Part shown: positions 1 to 12,200 of the stretch, in pieces
How positions within the stretch are numbered: position 1 is the first letter of the stretch
Layout of the letters: the number at the start of each line of letters is the position of its first letter
Assembly: GCA_040954595.2 (NCBI GenBank)
Contig: CM082586.2
Span: 2,976,001 to 3,040,000 of the forward strand
Origin: Balanoglossus misakiensis
Taxonomy: Eukaryota > Hemichordata
Reading direction: 5' to 3'
DNA length: 64,000 nt
Program-made: the position numbers and the translations under genes
The notes under the pieces: generated by a model
Databases searched by the model: none
What the model was told of the DNA's origin: nothing
What the model saw: the letters and a program-made list of their open reading frames with translations, nothing else

Positions 1-3000
1 TCAATTTTTCGACTTCGCGGATTTTCAAAATTTGGTGATTTTTTGATAAAAAGCATGGGTTATAGCTCATGAAAATCATCCAGAAATGTCAATTTTTCGA
101 CTTCGCGGATTTTCAAAATTTGGTGATTTTTTGATAAAAACCATGGGTTATAGCTCATGAAAATCATCCAGAAATGTCAATTTTTCGACTTCGCGGATTT
201 TCAAAATTTGGTGATTTTTTGATAAAAACCATGGGTTATAGCTCATGAAAATCATCCAGAAATGTCAATTTTTCGACTTCGCGGATTTTCAAAATTTGGT
301 GATTTTTTGATAAAAAGCATGGGTTATAGCTCATGAAAATCATCCAGAAATGTCAATTTTTCGACTTCGCGGATTTTCAAAATTTGGTGATTTTTTGATA
401 AAACTCATGGGTTATAGCTCATGAAAATCATCCAGAAATGTCAATTTTTCGACTTCGCGGATTTTCAAAATTTGGTGATTTTTTGATAAAAACCATGGGT
501 TATAGCTCATGAAAATCATCCAGAAATGTCAATTTTTCGACTTCGCGGATTTTCAAAATTTGGTGATTTTTTGATAAAAACCATGGGTTATAGCTCATGA
601 AAATCATCCAGAAATGTCAATTTTTCGACTTCGCGGATTTTCAAAATTTGGTGATTTTTTGATAAAAAGCATGGGTTATAGCTCATGAAAATCATCCAGA
701 AATGTCAATTTTTCGACTTCGCGGATTTTCAAAATTTGGTGATTTTTTGATAAAAAGCATGGGTTCTAGCTTATGAAAATCATCCAGAAATGTCAATTTT
801 TCGACTTCGCGGATTTTCAAAATTTGGTGATTTTTTGATAAAAACCATGGGTTATAGCTCATGAAAATCATCCAGAAATGTCAATTTTTCGACTTCGCGG
901 ATTTTCAAAATTTGGTGATTTTTTGATAAAAACCATGGGTTATAGCTCATGAAAATCATCCAGAAATGTCAATTTTTCGACTTCGCGGATTTTCAAAATT
1001 TGGTGATTTTTTGATAAAAACCATGGGTTATAGCTCATGAAAATCATCCAGAAATGTCAATTTTTCGACTTCGCGGATTTTCAAAATTTGGTGATTTTTT
1101 GATAAAAAGCATGGGTTATAGCTCATGAAAATCATCCAGAAATGTCAATTTTTCGACTTCGCGGATTTTCAAAATTTGGTGATTTTTTGATAAAAAGCAT
1201 GGGTTATAGCTCATGAAAATCATCCAGAAATGTCAATTTTTCGACTTCGCGGATTTTCAAAATTTGGTGATTTTTTGATAAAAACCATGGGTTATAGCTC
1301 ATGAAAATCATCCAGAAATGTCAATTTTTCGACTTCGCGGATTTTCAAAATTTGGTGATTTTTTGATAAAAACCATGGGTTATAGCTCATGAAAATCATC
1401 CAGAAATGTCAATTTTTCGACTTCGCGGATTTTCAAAATTTGGTGATTTTTTGATAAAAACCATGGGTTATAGCTCATGAAAATCATCCAGAAATGTCAA
1501 TTTTTCGACTTCGCGGATTTTCAAAATTTGGTGATTTTTTGATAAAAACCATGGGTTATAGCTCATGAAAATCATCCAGAAATGTCAATTTTTCGACTTC
1601 GCGGATTTTCAAAATTTGGTGATTTTTTGATAAAAACCATGGGTTATAGCTCATGAAAATCATCCAGAAATGTCAATTTTTCGACTTCGCGGATTTTCAA
1701 AATTTGGTGATTTTTTGATAAAAACCATGGGTTATAGCTCATGAAAATCATCCAGAAATGTCAATTTTTCGACTTCGCGGATTTTCAAAATTTGGTGATT
1801 TTTTGATAAAAAGCATGGGTTATAGCTCATGAAAATCATCCAGAAATGTCAATTTTTCGACTTCGCGGATTTTCAAATTTTGGTGATTTTCTGATAAAAA
1901 CCATGGGTTATAGCTCATGAAAATCATCCAGAAATGTCAATTTTTCGACTTCGCGGATTTTCAAAATTTGGTGATTTTTTGATAAAAAGCATGGGTTATA
2001 GCTCATGAAAATCATCCAGAAATGTCAATTTTTCGACTTCGCGGATTTTCAAATTTTGGTGATTTTCTGATAAAAACCATGGGTTATAGCTCATGAAAAT
2101 CATCCAGAAATGTCAATTTTTCGACTTCGCGGATTTTCAAAATTTGGTGATTTTTTGATAAAAACCATGGGTTATAGCTCATGAAAATCATCCAGAAATG
2201 TCAATTTTTCGACTTCGCGGATTTTCAAAATTTGGTGATTTTTTGATAAAAACCATGGGTTATAGCTCATGAAAATCATCCAGAAATGTCAATTTTTCGA
2301 CTTCGCGGATTTTCAAAATTTGGTGATTTTTTGATAAAAACCATGGGTTATAGCTCATGAAAATCATCCAGAAATGTCAATTTTTCGACTTCGCGGATTT
2401 TCAAAATTTGGTGATTTTTTGATAAAAAGCATGGGTTATAGCTCATGAAAATCATCCAGAAATGTCAATTTTTCGACTTCGCGGATTTTCAAAATTTGGT
2501 GATTTTTTGATAAAAAGCATGGGTTATAGCTCATGAAAATCATCCAGAAATGTCAATTTTTCGACTTCGCGGATTTTCAAAATTTGGTGATTTTTTGATA
2601 AAAACCATGGGTTATAGCTCATGAAAATCATCCAGAAATGTCAATTTTTCGACTTCGCGGATTTTCAAAATTTGGTGATTTTTTGATAAAAAGCATGGGT
2701 TATAGCTCATGAAAATCATCCAGAAATGTCAATTTTTCGACTTCGCGGATTTTCAAAATTTGGTGATTTTTTGATAAAAAGCATGGGTTATAGCTCATGA
2801 AAATCATCCAGAAATGTCAATTTTTCGACTTCGCGGATTTTCAAAATTTGGTGATTTTCTGATAAAAAGCATGGGTTATAGCTCATGAAAATCATCCAGA
2901 AATGTCAATTTTTCGACTTCGCGGATTTTCAAAATTTGGTGATTTTTTGATAAAAACCATGGGTTATAGCTCATGAAAATCATCCAGAAATGTCAATTTT

Positions 3001-6000
3001 TCCACTTCGCGGATTTTCAAAATTTGGCGATTTTTTGATAAAAACCATGGGTTATAGCTCATGAAAATCATCCAGAAATGTCAATTTTTCGACTTCGCGG
3101 ATTTTCAAAATTTGGTGATTTTTTGATAAAAACCATGGGTTATAGCTCATGAAAATCATCCAGAAATGTCAATTTTTCGACTTCGCGGATTTTCAAAATT
3201 TGGTGATTTTTTGATAAAAACCATGGGTTATAGCTCATGAAAATCATCCAGAAATGTCAATTTTTCGACTTCGCGGATTTTCAAAATTTGGTGATTTTTT
3301 GATAAAAAGCATGGGTTATAGCTCATGAAAATCATCCAGAAATGTCAATTTTTCGACTTCGCGGATTTTCAAAATTTGGTGATTTTTTGATAAAAAGCAT
3401 GGGTTATAGCTCATGAAAATCATCCAGAAATGTCAATTTTTCGACTTCGCGGATTTTCAAAATTTGGTGATTTTCTGATAAAAAGCATGGGTTATAGCTC
3501 ATGAAAATCATCCAGAAATGTCAATTTTTCGACTTCGCGGATTTTCAAAATTTGGTGATTTTTTGATAAAAACCATGGGTTATAGCTCATGAAAATCATC
3601 CAGAAATGTCAATTTTTCGACTTCGCGGATTTTCAAAATTTGGTGATTTTTTGATAAAAACCATGGGTTATAGCTCATGAAAATCATCCAGAAATGTCAA
3701 TTTTTCGACTTCGCGGATTTTCAAAATTTGGTGATTTTTTGATAAAAAGCATGGGTTATAGCTCATGAAAATCATCCAGAAATGTCAATTTTTCGACTTC
3801 GCGGATTTTCAAAATTTGGTGATTTTTTGATAAAAAGCATGGGTTATAGCTCATGAAAATCATCCAGAAATGTCAATTTTTCGACTTCGCGGATTTTCAA
3901 AATTTGGTGATTTTCTGATAAAAACCATGGGTTATAGCTCATGAAAATCATCCAGAAATGTCAATTTTTCGACTTCGCGGATTTTCAAAATTTGGTGATT
4001 TTTTGATAAAAACCATGGGTTATAGCTCATGAAAATCATCCAGAAATGTCAATTTTTCCACTTCGCGGATTTTCAAAATTTGGCGATTTTTTGATAAAAA
4101 CCATGGGTTATAGCTCATGAAAATCATCCAGAAATGTTAATTTTTCGACTTCGCGGATTTTCAAAATTTGGCGATTTTTTGATAAAAACCATGGGTTATA
4201 GCTCATGAAAATCATCCAGAAATGTCAATTTTTCGACTTCGCGGATTTTCAAAATTTGGTGATTTTTTGATAAAAACCATGGGTTATAGCTCATGAAAAT
4301 CATCCAGAAATGTCAATTTTTCGACTTCGCGGATTTTCAAAATTTGGTGATTTTTTGATAAAAACCATGGGTTATAGCTCATGAAAATCATCCAGAAATG
4401 TCAATTTTTCGACTTCGCGGATTTTCAAAATTTGGTGATTTTTTGATAAAAACCATGGGTTATAGCTCATGAAAATCATCCAGAAATGTCAATTTTTCGA
4501 CTTCGCGGATTTTCAAAATTTGGTGATTTTTTGATAAAACTCATGGGTTATAGCTCATGAAAATCATCCAGAAATGTCAATTTTTCGACTTCGCGGATTT
4601 TCAAAATTTGGTGATTTTTTGATAAAAACCATGGGTTATAGCTCATGAAAATCATCCAGAAATGTCAATTTTTCGACTTCGCGGATTTTCAAAATTTGGT
4701 GATTTTTTGATAAAAAGCATGGGTTATAGCTCATGAAAATCATCCAGAAATGTCAATTTTTCGACTTCGCGGATTTTCAAAATTTGGTGATTTTTTGATA
4801 AAAACCATGGGTTATAGCTCATGAAAATCATCCAGAAATGTCAATTTTTCGACTTCGCGGATTTTCAAAATTTGGTGATTTTTTGATAAAAACCATGGGT
4901 TATAGCTCATGAAAATCATCCAGAAATGTCAATTTTTCGACTTCGCGGATTTTCAAAATTTGGTGATTTTTTGATAAAAAGCATGGGTTATAGCTCATGA
5001 AAATCATCCAGAAATGTCAATTTTTCGACTTCGCGGATTTTCAAAATTTGGTGATTTTTTGATAAAAAGCATGGGTTATAGCTCATGAAAATCATCCAGA
5101 AATGTCAATTTTTCGACTTCGCGGATTTTCAAAATTTGGTGATTTTCTGATAAAAAGCATGGGTTATAGCTCATGAAAATCATCCAGAAATGTCAATTTT
5201 TCGACTTCGCGGATTTTCAAAATTTGGCGATTTTTTGATTAAAACCATGGGTTATAGCTCATGAAAATCATCCAGAAATGTTAATTTTTCGACTTCGCGG
5301 ATTTTCAAAATTTGGCGATTTTTTGATAAAAAGCATGGGTTATAGCTCATGAAAATCATCCAGAAATGTCAATTTTTCGACTTCGCGGATTTTCAAAATT
5401 TGGTGATTTTTTGATAAAAACCATGGGTTATAGCTCATGAAAATCATCCAGAAATGTCAATTTTTCGACTTCGCGGATTTTCAAAATTTCTTCATTTTTT
5501 CGAAAAAACCATGGGTTATAGCTCATGAAAATCATCCAGAAATGTCAATTTTTCGACTTCGCGGATTTTCAAAATTTGGTGATTTTTTGATAAAAACCAT
5601 GGGTTATAGCTCATGAAAATCATCCAGAAATGTCAATTTTTCGACTTCGCGGATTTTCAAAATTTGGTGATTTTTTGATAAAAACCATGGGTTATAGCTC
5701 ATGAAAATCATCCAGAAATGTCAATTTTTCGACTTCGCGGATTTTCAAAATTTGGTGATTTTTTGATAAAAACCATGGGTTATAGCTCATGAAAATCATC
5801 CAGAAATGTCAATTTTTCGACTTCGCGGATTTTCAAAATTTGGTGATTTTTTGATAAAAAGCATGGGTTATAGCTCATGAAAATCATCCAGAAATGTCAA
5901 TTTTTCGACTTCGCGGATTTTCAAAATTTGGTGATTTTTTGATAAAAAGCATGGGTTATAGCTCATGAAAATCATCCAGAAATGTCAATTTTTCGACTTC

Positions 6001-8880
6001 GCGGATTTTCAAAATTTGGTGATTTTCTGATAAAAAGCATGGGTTATAGCTCATGAAAATCATCCAGAAATGTCAATTTTTCGACTTCGCGGATTTTCAA
6101 AATTTGGCGATTTTTTGATAAAAACCATGGGTTATAGCTCATGAAAATCATCCAGAAATGTTAATTTTTCGACTTCGCGGATTTTCAAAATTTGGCGATT
6201 TTTTGATAAAAACCATGGGTTATAGCTCATGAAAATCATCCAGAAATGTCAATTTTTCGACTTCGCGGATTTTCAAAATTTGGTGATTTTTTGATAAAAA
6301 CCATGGGTTATAGCTCATGAAAATCATCCAGAAATGTCAATTTTTCGACTTCGCGGATTTTCAAAATTTCTTCATTTTTTCGAAAAAACCATGGGTTATA
6401 GCTCATGAAAATCATCCAGAAATGTCAATTTTTCGACTTCGCGGATTTTCAAAATTTGGTGATTTTTTGATAAAAACCATGGGTTATAGCTCATGAAAAT
6501 CATCCAGAAATGTCAATTTTTCGACTTCGCGGATTTTCAAAATTTGGTGATTTTTTGATAAAACTCATGGGTTATAGCTCATGAAAATCATCCAGAAATG
6601 TCAATTTTTCGACTTCGCGGATTTTCAAAATTTGGTGATTTTTTGATAAAAACCATGGGTTATAGCTCATGAAAATCATCCAGAAATGTCAATTTTTCGA
6701 CTTCGCGGATTTTCAAAATTTGGTGATTTTTTGATAAAAAGCATGGGTTATAGCTCATGAAAATCATCCAGAAATGTCAATTTTTCGACTTCGCGGATTT
6801 TCAAAATTTGGTGATTTTTTGATAAAAACCATGGGTTATAGCTCATGAAAATCATCCAGAAATGTCAATTTTTCGACTTCGCGGATTTTCAAAATTTGGT
6901 GATTTTTTGATAAAAACCATGGGTTATAGCTCATGAAAATCATCCAGAAATGTCAATTTTTCGACTTCGCGGATTTTCAAAATTTGGTGATTTTTTGATA
7001 AAAACCATTGGTTATAGCTCATGAAAATCATCCAGAAATGTCAATTTTTCGACTTCGCGGATTTTCAAAATTTGGTGATTTTTTGATAAAAACCATGGGT
7101 TATAGCTCATGAAAATCATCCAGAAATGTCAATTTTTCGACTTCGCGGATTTTCAAAATTTGGTGATTTTTTGATAAAAACCATGGGTTATAGCTCATGA
7201 AAATCATCCAGAAATGTCAATTTTTCGACTTCGCGGATTTTCAAAATTTGGTGATTTTTTGATAAAAACCATGGGTTATAGCTCATGAAAATCATCCAGA
7301 AATGTCAATTTTTCGACTTCGCGGATTTTCAAAATTTGGTGATTTTTTGATAAAAACCATGGGTTATAGCTCATGAAAATCATCCAGAAATGTCAATTTT
7401 TCGACTTCGCGGATTTTCAAAATTTGGTGATTTTTTGATAAAAACCATGGGTTATAGCTCATGAAAATCATCCAGAAATGTCAATTTTTCGACTTCGCGG
7501 ATTTTCAAAATTTGGTGATTTTTTGATAAAAACCATGGGTTATAGCTCATGAAAATCATCCAGAAATGTCAATTTTTCGACTTCGCGGATTTTCAAAATT
7601 TGGTGATTTTTTGATAAAAACCATGGGTTATAGCTCATGAAAATCATCCAGAAATGTCAATTTTTCGACTTCGCGGATTTTCAAAATTTGGTGATTTTTT
7701 GATAAAAAGCATGGGTTATAGCTCATGAAAATCATCCAGAAATGTCAATTTTTCGACTTCGCGGATTTTCAAAATTTGGTGATTTTTTGATAAAACTCAT
7801 GGGTTATAGCTCATGAAAATCATCCAGAAATGTCAATTTTTCGACTTCGCGGATTTTCAAAATTTGGTGATTTTTTGATAAAACTCATGGGTTATAGCTC
7901 ATGAAAATCATCCAGAAATGTCAATTTTTCGACTTCGCGGATTTTCAAAATTTGGTGATTTTTTGATAAAAACCATGGGTTATAGCTCATGAAAATCATC
8001 CAGAAATGTCAATTTTTCGACTTCGCGGATTTTCAAAATTTGGTGATTTTTTGATAAAAACCATGGGTTATAGCTCATGAAAATCATCCAGAAATGTCAA
8101 TTTTTCGACTTCGCGGATTTTCAAAATTTGGTGATTTTTTGATAAAAAGCATGGGTTATAGCTCATGAAAATCATCCAGAAATGTCAATTTTTCGACTTC
8201 GCGGATTTTCAAAATTTGGTGATTTTTTGATAAAAACCATGGGTTATAGCTCATGAAAATCATCCAGAAATGTCAATTTTTCGACTTCGCGGATTTTCAA
8301 AATTTGGTGATTTTTTGATAAAAACCATGGGTTATAGCTCATGAAAATCATCCAGAAATGTCAATTTTTCGACTTCGCGGATTTTCAAAATTTGGTGATT
8401 TTTTGATAAAAACCATGGGTTATAGCTCATGAAAATCATCCAGAAATGTCAATTTTTCGACTTCGCGGATTTTCAAAATTTGGTGATTTTTTGATAAAAA
8501 CCATGGGTTATAGCTCATGAAAATCATCCAGAAATGTCAATTTTTCGACTTCGCGGATTTTCAAAATTTGGTGATTTTTTGATAAAAACCATGGGTTATA
8601 GCTCATGAAAATCATCCAGAAATGACAATTTTTTTGACTTAGCGAATTTTCAAAATTTCTTCATTTTTTCGAAAAAACCATGGGTTATAGCTCATGAAAA
8701 TCATCCAGAAATGACAATTTTTCGACTTTGCGAAATATCAAAATTTCTTAATTTTTTCGAAAAAACCATGGGTTATAGCTCATGAAAATCATCCAGAAAT
8801 GACAATTTTTCGACTTTGCGAATTTTCAAAATTTCTTTATTTTCTCAAAAAAATCATGGGTTACAGCTCATGAAAATCAT
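1..8880. repeat. 88-bp tandem satellite array, about 101 copies
   Basis: The unit begins tcaatttttcgacttcgcgg and recurs at 1, 89, 177 and so on with an exact 88-bp period. The array is already running at the first base, so its left end is outside the window. Most copies differ at only a few fixed positions: the bases before catgggtt (aagc, aacc or actc), gattttttga versus gattttctga, ggtga versus ggcga, and tgtcaa versus tgttaa. The last three units (about 8617-8880) are clearly more diverged. The unit contains the short inverted repeat gaaaatc/gattttc and no open frame of useful length; 88 is not a multiple of three. There are no spacers between units. This is a classic homogenised satellite or large minisatellite. 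Confidence 0.97.
5141..6400. repeat. Internal 880-bp (10-unit) higher-order duplication in the satellite
   Basis: A series of diagnostic variants recurs in the same order 880 bp apart: gattttctga at 5141 and 6021, ttggcga near 5224 and 6104, tgttaattttt near 5280 and 6160, and the ttcttcattttttcg variant near 5489 and 6369. That equals ten 88-bp units. A few differences (gattaaaacc versus gataaaaacc; aagc versus aacc) show the two blocks have begun to diverge. Block duplication by unequal crossing-over is the simplest reading. Confidence 0.85.
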
Positions 8881-8889
8881 TAAAAATTT

Positions 8890-8974
8890 GACGTGGCCAA
8901 TACTTTGGCCAGGATTTCACGAGTGTAGAATTCTCTTTGAGGATCTCGCTCGGATCTGACGACACTGTTACCGG
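8890..8974 (-). pseudogene. Exon fragment duplicated from the neighbouring GTPase gene
   Basis: These 85 bp match 9305-9389 (the last exon of the DED/GTPase gene) with four mismatches that I can count. On the minus strand the fragment is still open in the matching frame and encodes the region after the NYDH motif with two amino-acid changes. Homology stops abruptly on both sides: at the satellite edge on the left and after ttaccgg on the right. It is too short to be a gene and is best read as the remnant of a second, disrupted copy of this GTPase, or of a local duplication that seeded or bounds the array. Confidence 0.85.
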
Positions 8975-9252
8975 CCTATGTTCTAACTGCAGTATTTAAA
9001 CCATATTTGGTGGAAACTGTAATAGTAGTTAGTGTAATGTTCTAGTCATATTGAAAGCAATATATTCAAGTCAAGTGTCATCTCGGATCTAAACTCACTA
9101 ACTATGAGTATACGAAAGGTCACTACTGAAAGTTATCTGCCCAATTCGCCCCCCCCCCCCTCAACGAAATTACAGATCAACAAGTACTGCACTAAAACGG
9201 ATAGGTTTTTACAGACATGGACTTGGCAACAGTCCGGTCCTGGTAGGTGTAT

Positions 9253-12200
9253 TTACGAAATAACACAGCTGCCCGTCTGCTTCGTTTCATCTTTGTACGA
9301 CTTCGACGCGGCCAATACTTTGGCAAGGATTTCACGCGTGTAGAATTCTCTTTGAGGATCTCGCTCGGATCTGACGATACTGTTACCGGTGTGATCGTAG
9401 TTTGCAATCGGGAATATTTGGCTTCGATCGACCCCAATTTCATGGGCGATTCGCTTCCGTGCATCTTCTATTTCTTTTGGAGTCATTTCGTCGATGTGTG
9501 TCATCACTATAAACATCGGTATAGCGCGACCTATCAAATGAGACGTAAACATTAAAAGTTTAATTTTAGAAAACAACGCAAGAATTGAAGTAGACGCCAG
9601 TGACGTTTGAATAAATAACATTTATGAAAGAAACATCGTGAATATGGTTCGTCATTTCGATGAAGCATATTATATGTAGGAAGACATGTTATAAGATAAT
9701 ATTTTCTTATAAATGGGCTCTATATTCCGTTTATAATTAACTACGCCCATCAGACAATTTGCAAGCCTTTATTCAACCTACCTGTTTTTGTCACAGCCTG
9801 TAAGAAGTCCGAATGCATGGTCTGAGTTCCCGCTCTTCCATTTTGTACGGCGATGACAGTCTGGATTTTTGCATGGTCTGTACTGAACCATCTGGTGGAA
9901 TCTCCAATTTTAATATTTGGGGGTTCCTTACCGTTGATAATGTTCTCCATAGCCTTCTGGAGGTTCCCCTCATTTTCATAGGCCCTGACGGTGGCACCCG
10001 GCACATCCCATAAAGTGAATTCGCGCAAACCAAGGCAAATTTTATATGGGGTGTAAACGGGTGTGCCAGTCACTGGGCCGCCATACGTCGGAGCAACCGG
10101 GTGCATTTCAAGTGACTGGAAGCAAACCATATTTTGGGATATACTTTAATACAACTTTTTCTTTCATAAGTCTAGCGCCCTCACACAGCTACCATGAATG
10201 TGACATGAACGCAAAGCTAGGCCAATGGGGAAAATCCCTTGGCCGTGATGGGCCAACTTCCCAATTGAGTTCAATTTCATGATGGCCGCGTGAGGGCGCT
10301 AAAGTTATGAAAAAGGTGCCTTGTCCACCATTTCCGACTATGTATGAAAGTCAGTAATATTTAGTAATACACATATCTCATTCACGCAAAGCAAACTTTC
10401 GTCACCGTTGAATCCAAATATATACTATTGACAATTTTAGTGTTCATCAGCAAAGTTACCATTCCAAGAGAAAGGGTACGCACAAATAAGCTTTGGAACT
10501 AGGTTGAGAATCGAAAACAATTTTAAATTTCACAACTATCATGAGCGTGACACGACGAAAAATGCGAAATGTCAGAGGTTTTATCGCAAGCGACCGGCTA
10601 GACAAGATGGCGCCAAGCTTACCTTCATGAGAGTGTTGATAAAGGATGATTTGCCATGGGCAGCGCCTCCAATTAGAACTATGTTTTGACCACAACACAT
10701 TTTTTTTATTTCGTCTGTAATTCAAAACACGACATGACTTCATTTCCAAGTCTGGTACATGTGATGTACTCCAACATAACCAAAGGGATGTTTGAGTTTG
10801 AGTACCCATTAAGAGGGTGTACAGAAAAAATTGAAAAAATGTAACATTACAACATATTTTGCACTTGCTAGAATTCTCCAAGTGACCATGGTTATTTCAT
10901 TATCGACAGTCAAAAGTATCTTACCCAAATTAGGAGAGCCGGGTACATAAAAGACAAGTTCTTTCTCAGCATATTCTGAGAGTTCATTCATTGTCGGAAT
11001 TGGTGAGCTGATCCTTCCAGGGATTTCAACTGGTTGATAGACGATAATGTCGTCATCTTCGGACAATTTGAAGGTACGCTGAATTTCTTCGGTCAGATGA
11101 CATATTCTGTTAGATGTGCGGAGTTGTAATGGTCTCCTTCTCCGAGCTCCCACTTTCCCGACGTAGACGGTGATTTCTGAAAGATGTGGAAATGCTCATA
11201 TATATAGAAAGGGGGTACGGGCGGGATAAAAAAAAAAAGCTCGACTGTATTGAATGAAATAAAGCTATGCAAATTAGCAGGGGGAGAGGATATGGGTCTT
11301 GTAATACAAGATTATTCATAAAATACCGGGATTTATGTCCGAGTACAATGTACAGCGGCGGTATTTTTCCAAATTCCCTTCCGAAGTTTTTTTGTGAAAA
11401 TTGTCCAAGTTGGCATTAGTTTCACAAGGTTATTGAGGTTTGACATTCATTTCAATCAAACGTTCATTAGATGTTTGTGGGAAGTTTAGTGAAATACAAT
11501 GCAGCAGATTTGGGTGCTGTAATTACAAATGTCCACTGATTATACAACGAATTCTTTCTACTTTAAATAGGTTTTTGCTACCTAGGTGAATAATTAAAAT
11601 CTCAATTGAGTCGACACAATGTCACGATGGCCGTTTTTTGCCATGTTTTTAAGAAATGGAAGTCCATGGGGTAAAGTGATACTACGACAGCCACCATTGT
11701 CAGGTTATGTCAAGTCACTGCGCTGGCTAACGTCATGCCAGATAAAAGATATGCTAAAATGCTGGACATGATAGTGTAGGCTATATATTAACTGGGTGGC
11801 AGATGGTAACATACCGTTGCTTTCCGCCATTTCCGTGCTGCTACTGCTGCCGTCACGTGTCCGCTTTGCTTGCTTGTGGGCTGTTATTAAAATTCAGGAT
11901 GTTAGAAATGTAAAGGACACACAGGTACACGGAAGAAATATTTTAGTACTTAGACTAGATTTCCACACAACGATATGTCCGTGGTTGTCGTTTTGGGGTA
12001 AAGAGTCCGAGGGGATCTCCCGATATGCACTAGTACGCAGTCTGACTATAGAGAACTCAATTATTTTCACTTTCGTTTCTATTGTTCATACAACCTGATA
12101 AAATAGTCCCGATACTGCGAAATTGCCATTGAATATGCAAATTAGATGCTCCTGTATACAATGTAGCTTACAGTACTGTGTGAAATCAACATCTTTAACA

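Noticed and set aside
1-8880. CRISPR-like regular repeat array
   Set aside because: Units are contiguous 88-bp copies with no unique spacers, and the genome is animal.
9104-9555. Plus-strand open frames opposite the last GTPase exon
   Set aside because: Shadows of the minus-strand exon without family resemblance, starting next to a C homopolymer.
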